Source: Bryobacterales bacterium (lineage in GTDB: Bacteria; Acidobacteriota; Terriglobia; Bryobacterales; Bryobacteraceae). Taken from it: a stretch of 8,345 nt of DNA. The DNA lies in assembly GCA_003517725.1 (NCBI GenBank), contig DOZZ01000316.1, forward strand, positions 1 through 8,345. The letters are read 5' to 3'. Under the pieces are notes generated by a model. The model did not search any database and had not been told where the DNA came from. It saw nothing but the letters and a program-made list of their open reading frames with translations. The first letter of the stretch is position 1. Every line of letters starts with the position of its first letter. Both the position numbers and the translations under genes were made by a program. Below are positions 1 to 5,299 of this stretch, one piece after another.

Positions 1-348
1 TGCGGCGCCTGCACCGTGATCATCAACAACAAAGTGGCGTATTCCTGCACGGTGCTGGCGATCGATGCCCAGGGCAAAGACATACAGACCATTGAAGGCC
101 TGGCGCCCGAGGGCAAGCTGCACCCGGTTTCGGCGGCCTTCGTGGAGCACGACGGCCAACAGTGCGGCTATTGCACGCCGGGCTTCGTGATGGCGGCCAA
201 GGGCTTTCTGGACAAACATCCGAACCCGACCGAAGCCGATGTGGAGCGCGGACTGGGCGGCAACCTGTGCCGTTGCGGCACGTACGTGGGCGTACGCAAA
301 GCGGTGCTGGCCGCCGCTAAGAACATGAAGGGAGCGCGGCATGCCTGA
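1..348 (+). CDS. [2Fe-2S] subunit of a xanthine dehydrogenase/aldehyde oxidoreductase family enzyme (5' partial)
   Basis: This is the electron-transfer subunit of a molybdenum hydroxylase. It carries two [2Fe-2S] clusters that move electrons from the molybdenum site to FAD. The reading frame is open from base 1 and already inside the plant-ferredoxin motif: codons 1-6 read CGACTV, and C1, C4 and C16 supply ligands of the first cluster. The second cluster motif follows as CGYC (C55, C58) and CRC (C90, C92) in the usual GGNLCRCGTY context. About 40-50 N-terminal residues, including the first cysteine of the motif, lie outside the window, so a Tat signal like that of YagT/PaoA cannot be judged. 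The GTG at base 16 is internal to the domain and is not the start. The stop overlaps the next gene by 8 nt, which suggests translational coupling. The family call is secure; the substrate (xanthine, aldehyde or another heterocycle) cannot be told. Confidence 0.93.
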   Translation, partial: CGACTVIINNKVAYSCTVLAIDAQGKDIQTIEGLAPEGKLHPVSAAFVEHDGQQCGYCTPGFVMAAKGFLDKHPNPTEADVERGLGGNLCRCGTYVGVRKAVLAAAKNMKGARHA

Positions 349-2476
349 TTACAGTTGGCCGGCAATGGAGAAGCGCAAGGTGATGGGCACGCGCGTGGCG
401 CGCGTCGATGGCGGCCAGAAGGCCAGCGGCCGCGCAAAATACGCGTCGGACTGGCACCGCAAAGATCTGCTGTTCGCGGCGCTGCTGAGTTCGCCGCACG
501 CACACGCGCGCCTGGTCAGCATGGATCTGAGCGGCGCGAAGAACATGAAGGGTGTGGCCGCGGTGCGCGCCATCGCCAAGCCCGGCGACGAGATCCAATG
601 GCAGGGCGCCGAGATCGCGGCGGTAGCGGCCGAGACCGAAGAGATTGCGCGCGATGCCGTGCGCCAGATCAAAGTCGAATGGGAAGTCCTGCCGCATGTC
701 GTCAGCGAGAAAGACCTGGCGGCCGCCGGTACGCGCGTGAAAGCCGCGGGCGAGCAGGTGACGGGCGATCCGGATCAGGCGTTCAAAGATGCCGACGCGA
801 CGGTCGAAGGCTTCTACGGCATTCCGGTGATCACGCATTGCTGCCTGGAGCCCCATGGCCAGGTGGTGGAATGGCCCGGCGAGAGCATAAACTACTGGCC
901 GTCCACGCAAAATGTTTCGGGCCTGGCGACTGATTTGGGCACGGCGCTCAAGTTTCCGCCGGACAAGATTAAAGTGCATCAGGACCATGTGGGCGGCGGC
1001 TTCGGCAGCAAGTTCGCGGCGGACCGCTGGGGCGTGGATTGCGCCAATCTCTCGAAGGAAGCCGGCGGTAAGCCGGTCCACTACTTTCTCGAACGCAACG
1101 TGGAGCTGATGATCGCGGGGAATCGCCCGTCGGCCTTCGCCAAGATCAAAGTCGCGGCCAAGAAGGACGGCACCATTACGGCATGGCAGTCGGAATCGTG
1201 GTCCACGGGCGGCATTGGCGGCGGCGGTTCCCCTCCGCTGCCGTACGTGTTTGAAAACATTCCGAACCAGCGCAAGAAACACAGTGCGGTCTCGATTAAC
1301 ACCGGCGGCGTACGCGCGTGGCGCGCGCCCAACCATCCGCAGGCGTCATTTCTGACCTGTTCGGCGCTCGAAGATCTGGCGGCCAAGCTCAACATGGACC
1401 CGACCGATCTGTTCCTTAAAAACGTCGATCTGACGGCGCGGGCCGAGACCTACAAGGTGCAGATTGCGAAGGCTAAAGAGCTGATCGAGTGGCAGAAGCA
1501 CTGGCATCCGCGGAGCCAGCTGACCGCCGGACCGGTGAAACGCGGACTGGGTATGTCGATCATGACGTGGGGCGGCGGCGGCCACACCAGCGAGTGCCGG
1601 ACGAGCATTTTCCCGGACGGCTCCGTCGTGGTGGATATCGGCACGCAGGACCTGGGTACCGGCACGCGCACCATCCTGAACATGGTGGTGGCCGAGACGC
1701 TAGGGCTGCCGCTGAGTGCGATCAAGGTCAACATCGGCGATAATGCGCTGCCGAAGTCTGGTCCCTCGGGCGGTTCCACGACGGTGGGCGGCGTAACGTC
1801 GTCCAGCCGCAAAGCCAGCGTCAACGCGCTGGCGAAACTGTTCGACGTGGCGGCGCCGGCTCTGGGAACCACGGCGGACCAGTTGGAAGCGGTGGACCAG
1901 CACATACAGGTCAAGGGCAATCCGGCCAAGAATCTGACATGGCAGGCGGCCTGCTCAAAACTAGGCGTCAATCGCATTTCGGAGACCGGGTTTAACGACC
2001 AGCGCAAGCCCGAGGGCCTGAATTCATCGGGCGTCGGCGGCATCCAGATGGCCGACGTCAGCGTCGATACCGAGACCGGCAAGGTGCGCATGAACCGGTT
2101 CGTGGCGGTGCAGGACGTGGGGCTGGTGGTGAATCCCAAGCTGGCCGAAAGCCAGGTGCACGGGGCGTGCATCATGGGCATCTGCGCGGCGTTGTTCGAG
2201 GAGCGCGTGATGGATAAGCAGACGGGCCACGTGCTGAATCCAGACATGGAGTTCTATAAGCTGGCGGGCATCGGCGACATCGGCGAGATCATTGCGCACA
2301 TGGACATCCGTCCGGAGAACGATAAGCGTGGCGTGATCGGGCTAGGCGAGCCGCCGGCGGTGGGCGTGGTAGCCGCGATAGCCAATGCCACAGCCAACGC
2401 CATCGGCGTGCGCGTGCCGGAGGTGCCGCTGACGCCGCGGCGCGTGCTCGAAGCGCTGGGCGGGAGGAACGCATAA
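341..2476 (+). CDS. Molybdopterin-binding catalytic subunit, xanthine dehydrogenase/aldehyde oxidoreductase family
   Basis: This 711-residue protein is the catalytic large subunit that hydroxylates the substrate at a molybdenum cofactor. An N-terminal a/b hammerhead domain (about residues 10-125) is followed by the two molybdopterin-binding domains. Visible landmarks are VGGGFGSK (217-224), the GVRAWRAPNHPQASF stretch, which matches the MRAPG-type substrate/cofactor loop, a glycine-rich GTQDLGTGT segment, and GLGEPP near the C-terminus. E670 in the last motif is at the position of the catalytic base glutamate known in xanthine oxidase. The length is close to PaoC/YagR (about 730). The start is set by AAGGGAG at 328-334, six bases before the ATG, and by the overlap with the upstream [2Fe-2S] gene. 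The stop abuts the FAD gene with no gap. I infer a YagTRS/PaoABC-like three-subunit enzyme. The substrate is not assigned, and no XdhC-type maturation gene lies within the window. Confidence 0.93.
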   Translation: MPDYSWPAMEKRKVMGTRVARVDGGQKASGRAKYASDWHRKDLLFAALLSSPHAHARLVSMDLSGAKNMKGVAAVRAIAKPGDEIQWQGAEIAAVAAETEEIARDAVRQIKVEWEVLPHVVSEKDLAAAGTRVKAAGEQVTGDPDQAFKDADATVEGFYGIPVITHCCLEPHGQVVEWPGESINYWPSTQNVSGLATDLGTALKFPPDKIKVHQDHVGGGFGSKFAADRWGVDCANLSKEAGGKPVHYFLERNVELMIAGNRPSAFAKIKVAAKKDGTITAWQSESWSTGGIGGGGSPPLPYVFENIPNQRKKHSAVSINTGGVRAWRAPNHPQASFLTCSALEDLAAKLNMDPTDLFLKNVDLTARAETYKVQIAKAKELIEWQKHWHPRSQLTAGPVKRGLGMSIMTWGGGGHTSECRTSIFPDGSVVVDIGTQDLGTGTRTILNMVVAETLGLPLSAIKVNIGDNALPKSGPSGGSTTVGGVTSSSRKASVNALAKLFDVAAPALGTTADQLEAVDQHIQVKGNPAKNLTWQAACSKLGVNRISETGFNDQRKPEGLNSSGVGGIQMADVSVDTETGKVRMNRFVAVQDVGLVVNPKLAESQVHGACIMGICAALFEERVMDKQTGHVLNPDMEFYKLAGIGDIGEIIAHMDIRPENDKRGVIGLGEPPAVGVVAAIANATANAIGVRVPEVPLTPRRVLEALGGRNA

Positions 2477-3439
2477 ATGCAGAGATTCGCTTACGCCAAC
2501 CCGGCCACATTAAAAGAGGCCAGCGGGCTGCTGGGCAATTCGTGGGACGACGCGCAGATCCTGGCCGGCGGCACGGACCTGTTAAGCCTCATGAAGGAAG
2601 GGCTGACCGCGCCCAAGCTCCTGGTGAACATCAAGAACATCAAGGAGCTCACGGCGATCGCTCCGGAGAAGGGCGGGCTGCGCATCGGCGCGGCCGTGAC
2701 CCTCGACGAACTAGCGGAGAATGCGCTGGTGCGGAGGCAGTTCCCCGCGCTGGTGCAAGCGGCGCTGGGCATTACCAGTCCGCAGATCCGCAACATGGGC
2801 ACCATGGGCGGCGACCTGTGTCAGCGGCCCCGATGCTGGTACTTCCGGCAAGGACACGGGCTGCTGGCCATGCGCGATGGCAAGAGCCTAATCCCGGCCG
2901 GCGAGAACCAGTACCACGCGATTCTGGGCAACAGCGGTCCGGCTTATTTCGTGAGTGCGTCGAGCTTTGGCCCGGCGCTGGTGGCGCTCGATGCCAGCAT
3001 GCGGGTGGTTTCTCCGAGCGGCACGCGCGATGTGCCGGCGGCGCAGTTCTTTGTCACGCCAAAAGACGAAGCCTCGCGCGAGACGGTGCTGCAGCCGAAC
3101 GAAATTCTTACAGCGATCCATATTCCGGCGGCCGCGGCGCATAGCGCGACCTATGAGATCCGCCAGCGAGAAGCTATTGACTGGCCGCTGGCCGCGGCTT
3201 CGGTAGTGCTGAAGAGCGGGGCGCCGGTGATTGTGCTGGGACACGTGGCGCCGATTCCCTGGCCCGCGCCCGAAGCCGGTAAATTTCTGGCGGGCAAGCC
3301 CCTCAACGAAGAGACCGCCACGGAAGCCGCCAAGCTTGCGCTGCAAGGGGCGGCCCCGCTGTCGCAAAACGGCTACAAGGTGCAACTGGCGCGGGTGTCG
3401 GTGAAGCGCGCGTTGCTGGCGGCGGCTAAAGGAGCGTAG
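2477..3439 (+). CDS. FAD-binding subunit, xanthine dehydrogenase/aldehyde oxidoreductase family
   Basis: This 320-residue protein is the medium subunit that holds FAD and hands electrons to the final acceptor. The FAD-binding fold shows AGGTDL (30-35) and the NMGTMGGDL segment just before residue 115, both typical of the CO dehydrogenase/xanthine dehydrogenase flavoprotein family. The C-terminal CODH flavoprotein domain follows from about residue 210. The segment CQRPRCWYFR (from C115) belongs to the YagS/PaoB branch, which normally carries a four-cysteine [4Fe-4S] loop. Here C115 and C120 are the only cysteines in the whole protein, so a standard cluster is unlikely. The ATG directly follows the stop of the catalytic subunit gene, and GGGAGG at 2462-2467 lies nine bases upstream of it. 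The gene is part of the same operon and shares the high GC of its neighbours. Family assignment is firm; the electron acceptor (NAD, ferredoxin or other) is not visible. Confidence 0.92.
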   Translation: MQRFAYANPATLKEASGLLGNSWDDAQILAGGTDLLSLMKEGLTAPKLLVNIKNIKELTAIAPEKGGLRIGAAVTLDELAENALVRRQFPALVQAALGITSPQIRNMGTMGGDLCQRPRCWYFRQGHGLLAMRDGKSLIPAGENQYHAILGNSGPAYFVSASSFGPALVALDASMRVVSPSGTRDVPAAQFFVTPKDEASRETVLQPNEILTAIHIPAAAAHSATYEIRQREAIDWPLAAASVVLKSGAPVIVLGHVAPIPWPAPEAGKFLAGKPLNEETATEAAKLALQGAAPLSQNGYKVQLARVSVKRALLAAAKGA

Positions 3440-3443
3440 ACCG

Positions 3444-3659
3444 ATGGAGCGAGCGGGCAACAGCCGCATCGGCCTCGAACGATGCCGCAACCTGCGCTGG
3501 AAGGGGCTGTTTATCGAAGCCGAGTGGGACCCGACAGTGCCGCACGGCAACGACCGCGCGTTTTGGTGCCAGCACACGTATAACTGCCTGGGCCCGGATA
3601 GCAAACTGGCCGACGAGTACGAGTGCAACGAAGCGCGGCCTTGTTTCGAGGCGCTATAG
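3444..3659 (+). CDS. Small five-cysteine protein at the end of the molybdenum hydroxylase operon, function unknown
   Basis: I do not recognise a named family. The 71-residue product is hydrophilic, with no signal peptide or membrane segment. It contains five cysteines (C14, C42, C48, C61, C67) together with H34 and H44, and it is rich in aromatic and acidic residues. The first half reads ERCRNLRWKGLFIEAEWDPT and the end reads YECNEARPCFEAL, which looks like an ordered small domain, possibly binding metal or an Fe-S cluster. The gene begins four bases after the FAD subunit stop with AAAGGAG at 3428-3434 nine bases upstream, so it is very probably co-translated with the enzyme. From position I infer an accessory role: maturation, cofactor handling or a small electron carrier. 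Against this, a chance open frame in GC-rich DNA is possible, but the ribosome binding site, spacing and orderly cysteine pattern argue that it is real. Confidence 0.75.
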   Translation: MERAGNSRIGLERCRNLRWKGLFIEAEWDPTVPHGNDRAFWCQHTYNCLGPDSKLADEYECNEARPCFEAL

Positions 3660-3667
3660 AAGGCTCT

Positions 3668-3898
3668 TTATCGCTTGAGATCCGGATGCGCGGATCTAAA
3701 CTCCTCGAAGACCTGCCTCGCGGGCCGGAGTTTCCCTTGCTTCGCGTCTTCCAGACCCTGCCGAATGCCTTCCTCAGAATCGGCGCGGGCGGCAATATCC
3801 AGTGCGCGCTGACAGGCTTCAGCATCCTGCGCGATGGCCGCTGCCTTTTCCTTAATTGTAAGCATCACGTGAATCGTGCTCTTGTTAAGCTGTTTCAT
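3668..3898 (-). CDS. Antitoxin-like small protein (type II toxin-antitoxin antitoxin), no partner toxin visible
   Basis: The 76-residue product ends with EEGIRQGLEDAKQGKLRPAR followed by QVFEEFR. This closely resembles the C-terminus of small antitoxins that pair with RelE/ParE-type toxins (the pattern (E)xIRxGLEDxxxGRxRPAxEVFEEFR). In that family this stretch wraps around and blocks the toxin. The N-terminal half is a short amphipathic, alanine-rich helix region rather than a clear DNA-binding domain. Codon use on this strand looks like genuine coding. The ATG at 3898 is the longest start; an internal ATG at 3865 is possible, and neither has a strong Shine-Dalgarno site. A toxin gene normally follows the antitoxin immediately, but the minus strand downstream (below 3668) is occupied by the end of the plus-strand operon and no RelE-like frame is seen. 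It may be a remnant, a solitary antitoxin, or a protein unrelated to toxin control. Confidence 0.6.
   Translation of the reverse strand: MKQLNKSTIHVMLTIKEKAAAIAQDAEACQRALDIAARADSEEGIRQGLEDAKQGKLRPARQVFEEFRSAHPDLKR
3678..3697. other. Perfect 7-bp inverted repeat near the convergent gene ends
   Basis: AGATCCG (3678-3684) pairs with CGGATCT (3691-3697) around a six-base loop. It sits about 20 bases past the operon stop and inside the last codons of the minus-strand antitoxin-like gene. It could slow transcription from both sides, but neither strand has a run of T after the stem, so a normal intrinsic terminator is not supported. Confidence 0.25.
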
Positions 3899-4194
3899 GA
3901 AGTAGTCGGGCGACGTCTGAAAGTCGTAAGCGATTGGACATAACTCGTGATGTCAAACTGGGCCGCTCCTACCAAAGCATTTTTCTAGGTGCTGCCAGAA
4001 TAGCGCGTCTGTGTAAATTCCAAATTGCGCTCCCCAGGATACTAATCGACTCCCCCTTTGCTATTCTAATTTTGCCCAAATAGCCGCCATCTTTGCTGAT
4101 GATGAACCCAATGTCCACCCTTGACGATGCTCGATGACGACACGATGGTGTGCACAGCGGGTGTGCTGACGGCTTTCCGACGGCGGAGCGATGG
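3899..4194. other. Intergenic junction without a convincing gene
   Basis: About 300 bases separate the divergent antitoxin-like gene and the nuclease gene. Parts of it (about 3960-4080) are visibly less GC-rich than both flanks. The open frames crossing it on the minus strand are extensions of frames antisense to the nuclease gene, and their translations look like no protein I know. Promoters for both neighbours would be expected here. A TTGACA match lies on the minus strand (3951-3956) and TTGACG on the plus strand (4121-4126), but neither has a good -10 partner. No tRNA, CRISPR-like repeat or attachment site is apparent. Confidence 0.5.
4184..4188 (+). promoter_or_regulatory. Ribosome binding site deciding the nuclease gene start
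   Basis: CGGAG lies six bases before the ATG at 4195 and nine before the ATG at 4198. An in-frame GTG at 4150 has no such site, and the 15 residues it would add do not fit before the first beta strand of the metallophosphoesterase fold. Confidence 0.55.
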
Positions 4195-5298
4195 ATGATG
4201 CGGGTTCTCCTGGTATCGGACGTGCATCTGGATTCGCCCTTTGCGTGGGCGAAACCAGAAGTCGCTCGGAAGCGACGGCAAGCTTTGCGTGATGCGCTGA
4301 CACGCAGCATCCAACTTGCCATGGACCAGCAGGTCGACGTGATCTGCTGCGGTGGAGATCTGTTCGAGCATGATCGGGTGTCGCCGGATACCGGCCAGTT
4401 TTTGCGCGCGCTGTTTGAACGCGCACATCCCATCCCAGTTTTCATCGCTCCCGGCAACCACGATTGGCTCGGTCCGGAGAGCCTGTATGGACGCGTTGGT
4501 TGGAGCCCGAACGTTTATCTATTCGAACAGCGCCGACTCGCACCGGTCACGATCGTCGAGGGCCTGACACTGTGGGGAGGTGCCCACTTCGCCCCGGCAG
4601 GGGCATCTAACTTCCTCGAGGGCTTCACTGTCGATCGTGGTGGCGTTCATCTGGCCCTATTTCATGGATCAGAACAAGGTTCCTATTACGCGGACGAACC
4701 GGGCAAGGCACCACATGCGCCGTTCCGAGCAATTGAGATCGAGGCCTGCGGCATTCATTTCGCCCTCCTCGGGCACTACCATGCACCTCGAAATGCCGAA
4801 CGCTTTATCTATCCGGGCAACCCGGAACCCCTGACATTCGGTGAATCCGGTCAGCGTGGTGTTGTTATTGCCTCGGTAGACGACGGCGGGCGCGTGACGA
4901 TTGACCGTCATTCAGTCGCCGTGAGTGATGTCGGCGATTTCGGAATCGAGGTCAGTGGGTGTACCAATAAGCAGGAGATCCGGGACCGTGTCGCAGGCGC
5001 ACTTGAGAACCGCCGTGGGTACGCACGCGTGACGCTGACCGGCGAATTGGATCCAGACATCGACATTCAGGCTGTTGAGTTCGAGGACGTGGCTCCCAGC
5101 CTCGACTCGCCGCCGATCATCCGTTTCGAATCGGTGACTATCGCGTACAACTTAGCGTTGATAGGGCAGGAGCCAACCGTACGCGGGCAATTCGTTCGCG
5201 ATGTTCAGGCGAGCGACTTGTCCACGGAGGAGCGTCGGCGCATCATCATTCTTGGGCTCCGAGCACTCGACGGTCGCCACGATCTCCAGGTTCTCTAG
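4195..5298 (+). CDS. Mre11/SbcD-type metallophosphoesterase (YhaO-like DNA nuclease subunit)
   Basis: The 367-residue protein has all phosphoesterase signatures in order for a two-metal nuclease: SDVH (D9, H11), GGDLFE (D55), GNHD (N88, H89, D90), the lone histidine in LFHGS (H157), and GHYH (H194, H196). These residues bind two Mn/Mg-type ions in Mre11, SbcD and YhaO, which cut DNA ends together with a Rad50-like ATPase. The phosphoesterase core covers about residues 1-240; the remainder (about 245-367) matches the position of the capping and ATPase-contact region. The length is close to SbcD (about 400). I start at the ATG at 4195 because of the CGGAG site; 4198 is equally compatible and begins with the usual MR. 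The next gene, one base downstream, encodes the matching ATPase. The ATPase architecture favours the YhaO/YhaN branch over classical SbcCD. It could serve repair or defence; the sequence does not decide. Confidence 0.9.
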   Translation: MMRVLLVSDVHLDSPFAWAKPEVARKRRQALRDALTRSIQLAMDQQVDVICCGGDLFEHDRVSPDTGQFLRALFERAHPIPVFIAPGNHDWLGPESLYGRVGWSPNVYLFEQRRLAPVTIVEGLTLWGGAHFAPAGASNFLEGFTVDRGGVHLALFHGSEQGSYYADEPGKAPHAPFRAIEIEACGIHFALLGHYHAPRNAERFIYPGNPEPLTFGESGQRGVVIASVDDGGRVTIDRHSVAVSDVGDFGIEVSGCTNKQEIRDRVAGALENRRGYARVTLTGELDPDIDIQAVEFEDVAPSLDSPPIIRFESVTIAYNLALIGQEPTVRGQFVRDVQASDLSTEERRRIIILGLRALDGRHDLQVL

Positions 5299-5299
5299 C

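Noticed and set aside
317..1336. Long minus-strand open frame (339 codons) opposite the molybdopterin subunit gene
   Set aside because: It is antisense to a gene with clear family motifs, is arginine/histidine/alanine-rich as expected from GC-rich shadow frames, and shows no known domain.
1450..2247. Minus-strand open frame of 265 codons inside the molybdopterin subunit gene
   Set aside because: Its low-complexity composition (Ser/Thr/Pro-rich), lack of a ribosome site and lack of any recognisable motif mark it as a shadow frame.
3928..3956. Minus-strand TTGACA (3951-3956) as the -35 of a promoter for the antitoxin-like gene
   Set aside because: No -10 resembling TATAAT lies at 16-18 bases spacing; the best candidate (TCGCTT) matches poorly.
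3969..4461. Overlapping minus-strand open frames upstream of the antitoxin-like gene, considered as a missing toxin or transposase remnant
   Set aside because: They are mainly antisense to the nuclease gene, and their translations show no RelE, PIN or transposase features.
5201..5299. Upstream ATG that would extend the ATPase by 33 residues
   Set aside because: The extension overlaps the nuclease gene by 98 nt, has a composition unlike the protein, and precedes the family's normal first strand, which begins at the GTG at 5300.
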